Shown: in pieces, positions 1-8,981 of the stretch | Layout of the letters: the number at the start of each line of letters is the position of its first letter | Numbering within the stretch: position 1 is the first letter of the stretch | Source of the DNA: CAWBVG01 sp963792175 | Lineage (GTDB): Bacteria > Acidobacteriota > Vicinamibacteria > Vicinamibacterales > CAVVIG01 | Assembly: GCA_963792175.1 (NCBI GenBank) | Contig: CAWBVG010000048.1 | Span: 1 to 64,000, forward strand | DNA: 64,000 nucleotides | Reading direction: 5' to 3' | Translations under genes and position numbers: made by a program | Notes under the pieces: model-generated | Database searches by the model: none | What the model was told of the DNA's origin: nothing | Seen by the model: only the letters and a program-made list of their open reading frames with translations

Positions 1-191
1 GGGGTCGGTAAGGATGAGCGGGTGCCGCGATTCTCGAAGCGGTTGTCGTCCGCAATGATGTCGTTGCAGACCTCAACGCACTCGTCGCAAATGAAAACCG
101 TGGGCCCGGCAATGAGCTTGCGGACGTCGTTCTGGTCCTTGTTGCAGAAGGAGCACCGCAGGACCTCGGTTTCCCCGGCCTTTTTCACCAT
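1..191 (-). CDS. clpX: ATP-dependent Clp protease ATP-binding subunit ClpX (N-terminal part)
   Basis: The first 63 codons of ClpX, the AAA+ unfoldase that feeds substrates to ClpP; the rest lies beyond the window edge. The start is the ATG at 189-191. The translation begins MVKKAGETEVLRCSFCNKDQ and shows the ClpX zinc-binding domain with two cysteine pairs, CSFC near residue 13 and CDEC near residue 35, as in the family. It follows clpP on the same strand with about 40 bases between, the usual tig-clpP-clpX order, so co-transcription is likely. Confidence 0.93.
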   Translation of the reverse strand, partial: MVKKAGETEVLRCSFCNKDQNDVRKLIAGPTVFICDECVEVCNDIIADDNRFENRGTRSSLPT

Positions 192-230
192 TCTATGCCC
201 TAAGCCCTTCGCCCTAAACCCTTTGAGCCG

Positions 231-842
231 CTAGGCGCGTTTTCGGATGACATCGTCAATGATACCGTATTCCTTACCCTGGTCGGCCGACATGATGTAA
301 TCGCGCTCTGTATCGTCCTGGATACGCTTGACCGGCTGTCCGGTATGGTGGACCAGGATTTCGTTGATCCGTTCGCGCATGCGCAGGATCTCGCGGGCCG
401 CAATATCAATATCGGTCGCTTGGCCGGCCAAACCAGACATGAGGGGCTGGTGGATGACGATCCGTGAATTCGGGAGGGCGAAACGCTTTCCTTTCGCCCC
501 TGCGGCCAACAGCACGGCGGCCATCGACGCTGCCTGGCCGATGCAGATCGTCTGAACGTCCGGCTTGATGAACTGCATCGTGTCGTAGATGGCCATCCCA
601 GCCGTAATCGAGCCACCGGGGCTGTTCACATACAGCTGAATGTCCTTGTCGGGGTCCTCGGCCTCGAGAAACAGCATCTGGGCAATGGCCAGGTTCGCGA
701 TCTGGTCGTCGATCGGCGTGCCAATGAAGATGATGCTGTCCTTCAGGAGACGCGAGAAGATGTCGTAGGCGCGTTCGCCACGATTGGTCTGTTCGACCAC
801 CATCGGTACGAGTTGCATCCGCGAATCGGGTAGCTGGCGCAT
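231..842 (-). CDS. clpP: ATP-dependent Clp protease proteolytic subunit ClpP
   Basis: Serine peptidase that forms the double-ring proteolytic chamber used by ClpX. The chosen ATG at 840-842 gives 203 residues (MRQLPDSRMQLVPMVVEQTN), the normal length; the open frame extends to 914 but would then overlap the end of tig. No strong Shine-Dalgarno precedes any candidate start, and an internal Met at 815 is also possible. Catalytic residues are visible: Ser in GQAASMAA, His in VIHQP and Asp in QDDTERD. It sits between tig and clpX on the same strand. Confidence 0.95.
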   Translation of the reverse strand: MRQLPDSRMQLVPMVVEQTNRGERAYDIFSRLLKDSIIFIGTPIDDQIANLAIAQMLFLEAEDPDKDIQLYVNSPGGSITAGMAIYDTMQFIKPDVQTICIGQAASMAAVLLAAGAKGKRFALPNSRIVIHQPLMSGLAGQATDIDIAAREILRMRERINEILVHHTGQPVKRIQDDTERDYIMSADQGKEYGIIDDVIRKRA

Positions 843-888
843 GGCTGAGATTCTGCTGGTTGTCGGGGAAAATCGATGCGGGAAAGCG

Positions 889-2166
889 TTACGAATTCCC
901 CGCGATTGTAGCACGCGACATCACGAAGTCAATTGACTTCTCCCGCCTGAGGCCGGCCGCGACGCGCACGAGGCCTCCTTCTTTCTCGAGCGCCGCCCGC
1001 ACCGCCGCCGGGGTTCGCCCCGTGCGCTCGGCGTAGCGGCCCACTTCCCGTTCCACCTCCTCCTCGGTCACCTGGAGCTGTTCCCGCCGCGTGACCTCGT
1101 CGAGGGCGAGCGCCGCCGCCACCGCCTCGCGCGCGACGTCGCGCTGGCTCTCGCGGAACGCGTTCCAGTCGATGCCGGCCTGCCGCGGGTCGATGTGCTG
1201 GTCGATCAGGCGGCGGGCGAAGTCTTCGAGCCGGCGCTCGAGCTCGCGTTCGACCATCGATGCCGGCACTTCGAAGGGGACGCGTGCCGCCAGCTGCTTC
1301 ATCAGCTCGCCGCGCACGTCGCGCTCCGCCGCGTGCTTCGCTTCGTGCTCGAGGTCTTCGCGCACGCGCGCCTTCAGCGCGTCCAGCGTGTCGAAATCGC
1401 CGAGGTCCTTGGCGAACTCGTCGTCCAGCTCCGGTACCACGCGCCGCTTGATCCCTTTGACCGTCACTGTATACGAGACGTCGGTGTTGGCGAGCTCCCC
1501 AATCGGGTAGTCCTGGGGGTAGTGAATGTCGAAGCTCTTGGTGGCGCCCACTTCGAGACCAAGCAGGTGCGCGTCGAAGCCGGGCGGGTTGGCTTTCGCC
1601 CCGAGCTCGATGCTGACGTCGGTATGCGTGTCGGGCGCGCCCTTGCCATCGCGGCGCTCGAGATCCAGCACCACGGTGTCGCCATCGTCGACACCGCGCC
1701 CTTCCACCGGCTCGTGACGCGCGGCGCGATCGCGGAGGCGCTGCAGCGCGCCGTCCACCGCCGCGTCGTCGATCGCGACCGCCGGGCGTTGGAGGGCAAT
1801 GGCGGAGAGGTCGCCGGGGTCGAACGGCGGCACCGTGTCGAACGACGCGGTGAACGTCAGCGGCTGACCTTCTTCAATCGTGACGTCGCGGACATCCGGC
1901 GTGTCGACCGGCTCCATCCCCTTCTCGCGCAGCGCGTCGTCGACAGCGCGCGGGATGAGGTCGTGGGCGACGTCATGGAGGATCTGGTCCTTGAAGCGCT
2001 GCTTGATCACACGCGCGGGCGCCTTGCCGGGGCGGAATCCGGGAATGCGCGCCTTCCGTGAGTAATCGGTGGCGACCCGATCGATCTCGGCGTTGACGAT
2101 ATCGGTGGGAATTTCCACGCGCACGTTCTTGCGTGTTTCGTTGATGTCAGCGAATTCGGTTTTCAT
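889..2166 (-). CDS. tig: Trigger factor (ribosome-associated chaperone and prolyl isomerase)
   Basis: A 425-residue protein of normal trigger-factor length. The N-terminal ribosome-binding domain carries the signature GFRPGKAP near residue 45. A middle FKBP-type prolyl isomerase domain covers about residues 150-240, and the C-terminal alpha-helical arm is rich in Arg and Glu, as in the family. It binds nascent chains at the exit tunnel. The frame is uninterrupted. It is the first protein gene after the tRNA-Leu on this strand and is followed 46 bases later by clpP, which suggests a tig-clpP-clpX operon. Confidence 0.95.
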   Translation of the reverse strand: MKTEFADINETRKNVRVEIPTDIVNAEIDRVATDYSRKARIPGFRPGKAPARVIKQRFKDQILHDVAHDLIPRAVDDALREKGMEPVDTPDVRDVTIEEGQPLTFTASFDTVPPFDPGDLSAIALQRPAVAIDDAAVDGALQRLRDRAARHEPVEGRGVDDGDTVVLDLERRDGKGAPDTHTDVSIELGAKANPPGFDAHLLGLEVGATKSFDIHYPQDYPIGELANTDVSYTVTVKGIKRRVVPELDDEFAKDLGDFDTLDALKARVREDLEHEAKHAAERDVRGELMKQLAARVPFEVPASMVERELERRLEDFARRLIDQHIDPRQAGIDWNAFRESQRDVAREAVAAALALDEVTRREQLQVTEEEVEREVGRYAERTGRTPAAVRAALEKEGGLVRVAAGLRREKSIDFVMSRATIAGNS

Positions 2167-2271
2167 CTAGCCACCTGAGGTCCGCCTTCGCGGCTCCGCC
2201 GCTACGGCGAGACGCACGCCTTGACGAAACCGGATGCTCGCTTCGCGCCGACAAGAGCCTGCAGCGCCGAA

Positions 2272-2288
2272 GCTCGCCGAAGGCGAGC
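2272..2288 (-). terminator. GC-rich hairpin downstream of tRNA-Leu
   Basis: A perfect 7-base inverted repeat (GCTCGCC / GGCGAGC) with a 3-base loop lies 7 bases past the 3' end of tRNA-Leu on the transcribed strand and about 105 bases before tig. There is no T tract. It could be a processing or termination signal after the tRNA; that role is inferred from position only. Confidence 0.35.
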
Positions 2289-2295
2289 GAAGGCG

Positions 2296-2378
2296 TGCGA
2301 AAGGAGGGACTCGAACCCTCATGGCTGTTAACCACCGGATCCTAAGTCCGGCGCGTCTGCCAGTTCCGCCACTTTCGC
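2296..2378 (-). tRNA. tRNA-Leu (anticodon UAG)
   Basis: An 83-nt cloverleaf on the minus strand. The acceptor arms GCGAAAG and CTTTCGC pair fully. The anticodon stem CCGGA/TCCGG encloses the loop CTTAGGA with anticodon TAG, which reads CUN leucine codons. A long variable arm typical of tRNA-Leu follows, and the T loop is GTTCGAGTC. The discriminator base is A. CCA is not encoded. This assignment is by folding the sequence by eye. Confidence 0.93.
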
Positions 2379-2482
2379 TCAACCTCCGACAACGATAGCA
2401 TGCCGCCGATGCGACTGTGCTCACTCGTACAGTCGACTATTCCTGGCCGGCATCCGCGCCGAAAAAACGCCAAGACTCTTCA

Positions 2483-3244
2483 ATGGGATCCTGGAATGCA
2501 CCGCCGGCGCATCGCTTCCGCAAGGCCATTCAACGGCTGGCGGCGAACGCTGGCTTCCATGTCGGCCGGATGCCGCCCAACCGATTCGAGGCGACCGAAG
2601 ATGTTCTCGAGGCGCTCAAGCGACGCGGACTCCGCCCCGGCGTGATGATCGACGTCGGCGCGAACGTCGGCTCCTGGACCCGTGTCGCGCGACGGCTCTT
2701 TCCCACGGCCGAGTGCCACATGATTCGAGCCGCAGCCCTCGTGCCGCCAGGTGCTCACGGACTACCAGCGCGCCGACACGCGGGTCCACTTGCATCCCGT
2801 GGCGCTGACCCTGCCGGAGGTCTCGGAAGTCAGGATGACAGGCGCCGGGACGACCGGAGCGTCCGTCACTCCGCAGGGCGGCGACGACAATGTGATCAGG
2901 GTCCCCGCCACGTCCTTCGACCGACTCTTCGGCACCATCGTGACACGTGACCAGCGCCCTCTGGTCAAGTTGGACATCGAAGGACACGAGCTCGACGCGC
3001 TGGCAGGAGCGCGCGCCTCGCTTGCCGCCATCGAGGTCATCATCACCGAGGTCAGCTTCTACGACATCGAGCGCTCCGGTCATCCGGTCTTCCTGGATGT
3101 CCTCAACTTCCTTCGCGCCCGCGACTTCGAGCTGTTTGATTTCGTGTCGCTGGATCCCGGCAACGAGACGGGCGGCTGCGGATAGGAGACGCCGTGCTGA
3201 TTCGACGCGACAGCGATCTGGTCGCCGATCTGGCGTGGGCCTGA
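2483..3244 (+). CDS. FkbM family methyltransferase (two apparent frameshifts)
   Basis: SAM-dependent methyltransferase of the FkbM type, often a sugar or polyketide O-methylase. The SAM-binding loop IDVGANVGSWT is near residue 55. The family hallmark KLDIEGHELDAL lies downstream at about 2965-3000, but in a different frame: an extra base near 2725 (reading ATTCGAG where ATTGAG is expected) shifts frame 2 to frame 0. A second break near 3140-3167 returns to the first frame, giving a C-terminal RIGDAVLIRRDSDLVADLAW and a stop at 3242-3244. The start at 2483 lacks a clear ribosome site; a Met at 2417 is an alternative. Convergent with the anti-sigma gene. Confidence 0.75.
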
Positions 3245-3253
3245 GTCCGTGAA

Positions 3254-3733
3254 TCAGTAGCTCGCGTCGCGCTCGGCCCACCACCAGATGCCGAGTGCGG
3301 TGGCGAGGAGCGCGGTCGCCGCAGCGTAGAGCGGCAGCGACGGACCGACTCGTCGGGCAAACGCACCAGGCTGCTACTGAAAAGATCCACCGCGTCGTTG
3401 CTGACCGCGGCAAGACCCGACCGGTTGAGCAAAATCCAGACACCGGCGATGACGGTGAGGACGACGGCGGCGATGGCCACGTTGAAGCCGACGTCCAGAA
3501 ACTGCTCGCTGCGCCAGCGCGCGCGCCGCACCCGGGCGAGCGTCCGCGTGGTGAACTGCGCCGGCGGTTTCGGGATCGAGCGCACACGAAGCATCCGCTC
3601 GAGCGCGCGCGCGCTGACGAGCGCCGCCGCGCAGTTGGGGCACGTCGTCAGGTGCTCGGCGACGCGCCCGTCGGGCGTCAGCATCGCCAGCGGCAATCGC
3701 CTCGACCGCGTCCAGTGCTTCGTCGCAGAACAT
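3254..3733 (-). CDS. Zinc-finger anti-sigma factor, membrane-anchored (two apparent frameshifts)
   Basis: About 160 residues when read across two frame breaks (near 3700 and 3360). The N-terminus (MFCDEALDAVEAIA) leads into a zf-HC2 motif H-x3-C-x2-C in EHLTTCPNCAAAL, which in this family holds zinc and binds the cognate sigma factor. One membrane helix is in VAIAAVVLTVIAGVWILL, and a second hydrophobic segment near the C-terminus ends GIWWWAERDASY before the stop at 3254-3256. It follows the ECF sigma gene by 48 bases on the same strand, so it is inferred to hold that sigma factor at the membrane. Confidence 0.72.
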
Positions 3734-3781
3734 ATCGCAATCGTTCGGGGCTTCAGCGAGCCCCGAGCCCCCAGCCCCGAC

Positions 3782-4326
3782 TCATTTCAGATCCGTCTCC
3801 AGCATCCGCCGCAGCTGCTGTTTCGCGCGGTGCAGCTGCGTCTTCACCGTGCCCAGCGGCAGCGCAGCGCTTCCGCGAGGTCCTCGTACTGCACGCCGTC
3901 GAGGTAATGCGCGGCGACGAGCAGGCGATAGTTCGCCGGCAGTCGCGCGATCGCCTTCTCGAGCCGATCGCGCAGTTCCAGATCGCCGAACTGCCGATCG
4001 GACGCCGACGGCGTCGCGCGTCCGCATGCGCTGGTCGTCCAGCGACACGGGCGGTGCGCGGACGGCCCTGGTCCTGCACGCAGACGTTGGCGACGATGCG
4101 GTAGATCCAGGTGGAAAGACGCGCTTCGCCGCGAAAATACGGGAGGCCCGCGGTGGACCCGCAGAAACACATCCTGCGCGAGATCTTCCGCGCGCGATCG
4201 GTCCTGCACCGTGCGCGCGATCAAGGCGAACACCAGATCCTTGTACCGATCGACCAGCTCCTGAAACGCGCCCTCATCGCCTCGACGGCAGCGCTCGACG
4301 AGCTCGCGCTCGTTGACGGCCTCCAT
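3782..4326 (-). CDS. ECF RNA polymerase sigma factor (RpoE-like, several apparent frameshifts)
   Basis: About 180 residues if the frames are joined. Region 2 reads from ELVERCRRGDEGAFQELVDR through RAEDLAQDVFLRVHRG to the -10-recognition segment GEARLSTWIYRIVANV, which lies in another frame after an extra C near 4150. Region 4 reads ARLPANYRLLVAAHYLDGVQ and then GTVKTQLHRAKQQLRRML at the end. At least three indels interrupt it, yet all conserved blocks of both DNA-binding regions are present. The start is the ATG at 4324-4326. Paired with the anti-sigma gene downstream and preceded by a promoter it probably recognises itself. Confidence 0.78.
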
Positions 4327-4336
4327 CCGCCACCGT

Positions 4337-4387
4337 ATTAGAGCACGCGGACCGAAATTGTTTCAGGCAACCGCTGCTGAAACAATT
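4337..4387 (-). promoter_or_regulatory. Probable autoregulated ECF-type promoter embedded in a palindrome
   Basis: Reading toward the sigma gene, TGAAAC (4360-4365) and TCTAAT (4337-4342) are 17 bases apart, close to the -35/-10 pattern of RpoE-like sigma factors. The -35 lies inside an 11-base inverted repeat (4356-4366 and 4377-4387, core ATTGTTTCAG/CTGAAACAAT, spacer 10). On the plus strand the other arm gives a second TGAAAC (4378-4383) with TCTAAT at 4404-4409, facing the 4439 gene, but with 20 bases between. Sigma autoregulation and a shared divergent control region are inferred. Confidence 0.5.
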
Positions 4388-4438
4388 GAGGAACTGCGTC
4401 CAGTCTAATCAGTTCAAGCGAGTACCCTGGAGGCAGCA

Positions 4439-4895
4439 ATGGACGATTTCCCCTTGGCGTGGCCGTTTCTGATTCCGATCATCGCCATAATCGGGGCGTT
4501 CACCACGGCCATCGTCGCGACGTTGTCCCGGGCGCGCGTCCGTGAGCTCGAAGTCCGCGAGCGGATCGCGATGATCGAACGAGGGCTGGTGCCGCCGCCC
4601 GAGGTGGATCCGCGCGGTTTCGACCGGGCGATGGATCGCTACGATCGCTACAGCGTACCGCGCCCCCCGGCGCCACCGCAGCGCGGGCGTCACGCTGATG
4701 GGCGTCGGCTTCGGGCTGATGGTGCTCATCGCGTTCGCCGGCGAGAGCCCGTCGTCCGGCTATTGGGGTAGGCGGGTTCCTGGTGATGATCGGCTGGCGT
4801 TCTTCCTCAACAGTCTCTTCGAACCGCAACGATCCTCACCGATGCCGGCCGGTCCCCGACCGCCCGGTCCCGTCGAGCCCCGCCGTCAGGACTGA
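4439..4895 (+). CDS. Small membrane protein of unknown function (frameshifted)
   Basis: Not firmly recognised; the layout resembles small DUF6249-type inner-membrane proteins. It starts at the ATG at 4439 with a good ribosome site (GGAGG at 4429-4433, spacing 5). An N-terminal helix (FLIPIIAIIGAFTTAIVATL) is followed by a charged stretch (RVRELEVRERIAMIERGLVPP) and, after frame breaks near 4680, 4760 and 4795, two further hydrophobic segments (GVGFGLMVLIAFAG and a Gly-rich one). The tail is Pro-rich, stop at 4893-4895. It is divergent from the sigma gene and shares the palindromic control region, so it may belong to that regulon. Confidence 0.5.
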
Positions 4896-4989
4896 CACCT
4901 TCCAGCGTTCCCCGCCGATACAGCCGCTCCGTCAATCCGTATTGATACACCCCGTCCGTGCCGATAATGTCGACGTCGAGTCTGCGAGC

Positions 4990-5030
4990 TGTGTCTGCGG
5001 CAGCATCTCAGACGTATCGCTGCTGACACA
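4990..5030. other. Imperfect inverted repeat in the leader region of the exopolysaccharide operon
   Basis: The 240 bases from 4896 to 5135 contain no credible gene. The visible structure is an imperfect hairpin: TGTGTC (4990-4995) pairs with GACACA (5025-5030) and GCAGC (5000-5004) with GCTGC (5019-5023), leaving a 14-base loop. It lies about 105 bases upstream of the first gene of the long plus-strand operon, so it could be an operator or leader structure. I see no clear -24/-12 or -35/-10 pair. Confidence 0.3.
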
Positions 5031-5135
5031 GATCGTTGTCCTATCGAGTCATCATTCCAGTCGCTCCAGCTGCCTTGTCGTCGCTGTAAGCGACGGGGCG
5101 AAGCTGCTATCTCGCCCCCAGCCCACGAGAAAACC

Positions 5136-6175
5136 ATGACTCCAGACACTCTCACTGTTTGCAGACGCGCGCTCGGCCCGCCTGGCCTCGACCTGGTCCG
5201 GCGCGGTCGAGCTCGTCGGCCGATCCCCGCGATCACCCGCGTCCAGGAGCTGCTGCGGCGCGCGCGCCGGCAGCGACGGCGGCACGCTCATCACTGGCGG
5301 AGCCGGGCTCGGCAGTCGAGTCGGTCGCGCGCGAGCTGCATCGGACGCGGCCGCCGCGCGGACGCTCCGTTCGTCAGTGATCGACTGCGGCGCCGCCGAC
5401 ATCGGCGGCGTCGATCGGCTGCTGTTTGGCGGCGCCGGACCTGTCCGGCTCGAGCCCGCGAACGAGGCAGCCGATCTCGAATCGGTGCGCGGCGACAGCT
5501 CGCATGGCCGCGGCGCAGGGGCGGGACGCTCTTTCTCCAGGACGTCAGCGAGCTGCCCGCCAGCACGCAGGCGCGGCTGGCGCGGATCGCGCGCGATGGC
5601 GAAGTGCGTATCGACGGCGCGCCGGTCGCCACGGTGTGCCGCCTCATCGCCAGCGCGTCGCCCGGCATCGACGCCGACGTTCACGCGCATCGCTTCCGCG
5701 CCGATCTGTACCGCCGGCTGTCGGCGATGCGCATCGATCTGCCGCCGCTGCGCGATCGCGCCGACGACGTGCCGGCGCTGGCGCAGCGGCTGCTGGACGA
5801 CTGTGCGGCGGCCGGAGCGCCGGCGCGCAGCTTCACGCAGGCGGCGCTGGCGCTGCTCGGCGCGCTGACGTGGCCGGGCAATCTCGCCGAGCTGCGCGAC
5901 GCCATCGAGCGCGTCGTCGCCGACGACGCGACGACGTCATCCAGATCGAGCACGTGCTGCCGGCGCTGCAGCTGCAGCGCGCGCCGGCGCCGTTCGTGCC
6001 GTCCGGCAATCTGCGCGAGGCGCGGCAGCGGTTCGAGCGCGACTACATCGCCGCGGTGCTGCAGCATCACGGGTGGCGCATGGCGGACGCCGCCCAGACG
6101 CTCGGCATTCAGCGTCCCAATCTGTATCGAAAAGCTCGGCAGCTGGGCATCCCGCTCGTGCGGCTGTCCGAGTAG
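5136..6175 (+). CDS. Sigma-54-activator-like transcriptional regulator with Fis-type HTH (degenerate AAA+, frameshifted)
   Basis: First gene of the exopolysaccharide locus, read across several frame breaks. An AAA+ domain related to NtrC-type activators shows TLFLQDVSELPASTQARLARI and RADLYRRLSAMRIDLPPLRDRADDVPALAQRLL, then WPGNLAELRDAIERVV. The C-terminal HTH is GWRMADAAQTLGIQRPNLYRKARQLGI. Two hallmarks are missing: the P-loop lysine (the best frame reads EPGSAVES where GKE is expected) and the GAFTGA loop that contacts sigma-54. It therefore probably works as a DNA-binding regulator without sigma-54 remodelling. Position suggests control of the genes downstream. Confidence 0.65.
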
Positions 6176-6191
6176 CGAACGGAACGACATC

Positions 6192-7105
6192 ATGCGTCAA
6201 GAACCATTCCTGTCGTCATGCCATCGCCGTGCTCGCGCTGCGGCGTTCGCCGCGCACCGCCGCAGACGCCGCCGCCGGTGCCGACCGCCGCAGCACCCGC
6301 GCGGCCGTACCAAGCCGCACTTCGAGATTCCCAAGCCTGACGGCTCCGGCGGCCCAGCCGAGGCCGGTGCCGCCGACGGGAGGCTACGTGATCGGGCCGC
6401 AGGACAATCTCTCCATCATCGTCTCCGACGAGGCGGACTTGACCGGGAAGTACCGCGTCGACTCCGACGGCACGATCTCGATGCCGTATCTCAGCCGGGT
6501 ACCGCTGGCCGGCCTGTCGCTGGCCGAAGCGCAGGACAAGATCGCCCAGATGCTGCAGGCGGGCTACCTCCGGAACCCGCAGGTGCGCGTCGAGGTGGAT
6601 CAGTTCAAGGCGCGCAATGTGTTGGTGACCGGCGAAGTCCGCCACGCCCGGGAAGGTCACGATGCCGGGCACGACCATGTCGCTGCTCGAAGCGCTGGCG
6701 CTGGCGGGATCGCCGACCCAGAACGCGAGCAACGACGTGCTGGTGATGCATCCGCCGAAGCCGGGCGAACGCGCCAACGAGCCGATCATGGTGAATCGCA
6801 AGGACCTGGAGCTCGGCAAGGTCGGCCGCGACCTCGTGCTGCAGGACGGCGACATCGTCAACGTGCCAATCGCCAAGCGGTTCTACATCTCCGGTTTCAT
6901 CAAGAATCCTGGCTCCTTCGTGCTCGACACCGGCACGACCGTGGCTCAGGCGATCATCCTGGCGGGCGGGCTGAACGATCGCGGCTCGGATCGGCGCCTC
7001 ACCATCGTCCGCGCAGGGCGGCAAGATCGGTCGAGATTCCCGCCGAGATGGACAGACAAGGTCCAGCCGAACGACGAAATCAAAGTGAAGTCACGGTTCT
7101 TCTAA
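6192..7105 (+). CDS. Polysaccharide export outer-membrane protein, Wza/BexD family (frameshifted)
   Basis: Periplasmic/outer-membrane exporter subunit. A Poly_export domain begins at GGYVIGPQDNLSIIVSDEADL and continues with the typical YRVDSDGTISMPYLSRVPLAGLS. After a frame break near 6655 two SLBB-like segments follow (ALALAGSPTQNASNDVLVM and RFYISGFIKNPGSFVLDTG), ending KVQPNDEIKVKSRFF at the stop at 7103-7105. The N-terminal signal region (from the ATG at 6192) is scrambled by indels, so a lipobox cannot be read. A partner Wzc kinase is encoded at 43.4-45.6 kb on the other strand. Confidence 0.8.
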
Positions 7106-7108
7106 CGT

Positions 7109-8981
7109 ATGTGCGGCATTGCCGGTGTGGTGCGCCGTCGACGGCGCGATCGAGCCGCGATCCATCGGCGGCGCTGGTCGCCGCGCTCGCGCACCGCGGC
7201 CCTGATGGCCGCGGCGTGTGGCGCGCGCCCGGCTGGGACGCGCTGCTGGTGCATCGCCGTCTCGCGATCATCGATCCCGGTCCCCCGGCGCGCAGCCGAT
7301 GGCGACGCCGGACGGCCGCCACCATATCGTGTTCAACGGCGAGGTCTACAACTACCGTGAGCTCGCGGCGAGTCGCTTCGGACCGCGGCGAGCGCTTCAC
7401 GACCGGCAGCGACACGGAAGTGCTGCTGCGGCTGCTGGCGCTGCGATGGTCCCGCGGCGCTCGCGCAGGTCCGCGGCATGTTCGCGCTGGCGTGGTGGGA
7501 CGACGCGGCGCGCGCGCTGATCCTGGCGCGCGATCGATTCGGCATCAAGCCGCTGTACGTGGCAGCCGCCGAACGTACGATCGCCTTCGCGTCGGAGATT
7601 CACGCGCTGGTCGGCGGCGGGACTGGTCGATCGGGCCATCGATCCGGCCGGCGTCTTGGCTTTCTGGCCTGGGGCACGGTGCCGCCGTCGCTGACCTGAT
7701 CTTGCAGGCGTCGAGAGTCTGCCGCCGGGCACATGGATGCGCTGGTCCCGCGACGGCGACTGCGCGCGTGCAGCGCCTTTGCCGACGTCACCGCGGTCTA
7801 CGCGCGCCCGCTTCGGGCTGCACCGAGCCGGAGCTGCGCGCGCGCGTGCGGCGACGCGGTGCAGCAGAGCGTCGCGGCGCACCTCGTGGCGGACGTTCCG
7901 GTGGGCGTGTTCCTTTCGGGCGGGATTGACTCGTCGGCGATCCTGTCGGCCGCCGCCAACGCCGGTGCCTCGGGGCTCAACACGTATACGGTCCGCTTCG
8001 ACGATCGTTCGTCCGAACACGAGTACGCGCGGACTGGTCGCGTCGGCGTTCGGCGCGACGCATCACGAACTGGTGCTCGATGCCTCGCGCATCGTCGGCG
8101 ACCTTCCGCGGCATTCTCGCGCGGCTGGATCAGCCGACACTCGATGCGGTGAACTCGTACTACGTGTCGGCCGCGGTGGCGGACACCGGCATCAAAACGG
8201 TGCTGTCCGGTGCCGGCGGCGACGAGCTGTTCGGCGGCTACCCGTCGTTCCGCGCCTGCCGGCGGCGATGCGCTGGAAGAGGCGGCTGGCGCCGCTCGCC
8301 CCGGTCGATGGCGCCCGCGGTTTCAGTTGTGCTGCCGGACCGCCTGACCCACCGATGGCGGCACTTCATGGCCGGCAACGGGGAAATGGACGCCGCCTAC
8401 CGGACCCAGCGTGGCTCTACATGCCGGCCGAGGTCGAGCGGATGGCCGGCCCGGCCCTGCGTGACTGCTGGGCCGCAGCGGCCGCACGACTGTCGGCGGC
8501 CGAGTCCGAGCTGTTCCACGGCAGCGCATCAAGCCTCGAAGGCCACGTCGCCAGGCTCGAGACACGCGTCTATCTGGGCTCGCAGCTGCTGCGTGATCTC
8601 GACGTCGATGTCGATGGCGCACGGCCTCGAGGTGCGCGTGCCGTTCGTCGATCACGTGCTGCTCGACGCCGTCTGGCCCGATCTCGGCGCGCACCCGTCG
8701 CTGATGCGCAACAAACGACTGCTGCACGAAACGCTGGCGCGGCCGCTTCCGCAGCGCGGCGGTTGATCGGCCGAAACAGGGGTTCACGCTTCCGTTCGCG
8801 CGGTGGATGCGCGGCGACCTCGCAGCCGTTCGTGCGATCGGGCATGGCGCTCCTCGCCGGACGCGGCTGGATTGCGCGCGGCGCGGCCGATGCGGTGTGG
8901 ACCGACTGGCAGCGCGGCGCGGCACACTGGAGCCGGCCCTGGGCGCTCGGCGTGCTCGGCGACTTCTTGAGGCAGGCGTGA
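7109..8981 (+). CDS. Asparagine synthase (glutamine-hydrolysing) of the exopolysaccharide locus (many frameshifts)
   Basis: AsnB-type amidotransferase, about 620 residues after joining frames. The N-terminal glutaminase domain starts MCGIAGVV with the catalytic Cys2, and includes ALAHRGPDGRGVW, VFNGEVYNYREL and ARDRFGIKPLYV. The synthetase domain has the ATP-binding SGGIDSSAILS, LSGAGGDELFGGYPSFR and GLEVRVPFVDHVLLD. At least eight indels interrupt it, but no motif is lost. In polysaccharide clusters such enzymes probably amidate a sugar acid or modify an amino sugar; that role is inferred. The stop TGA at 8979-8981 overlaps the next ATG. Contrast the lasso cyclase at 55.8-57.6 kb, which lacks Cys2. 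Confidence 0.8.

Noticed and set aside
1195..2061. A 288-codon plus-strand frame
   Set aside because: It is antisense to the well-supported trigger factor gene and has no family features; long antisense frames are expected at this G+C content.
5280..8780. Decayed pseudogenes
   Set aside because: Every family motif survives across frame changes and housekeeping genes elsewhere show the same breaks, so technical indels are more likely than decay.
7109..8981. A second lasso cyclase
   Set aside because: It starts MCGI with the glutaminase Cys and has no B1, B2 or precursor nearby; it fits an exopolysaccharide amidotransferase.
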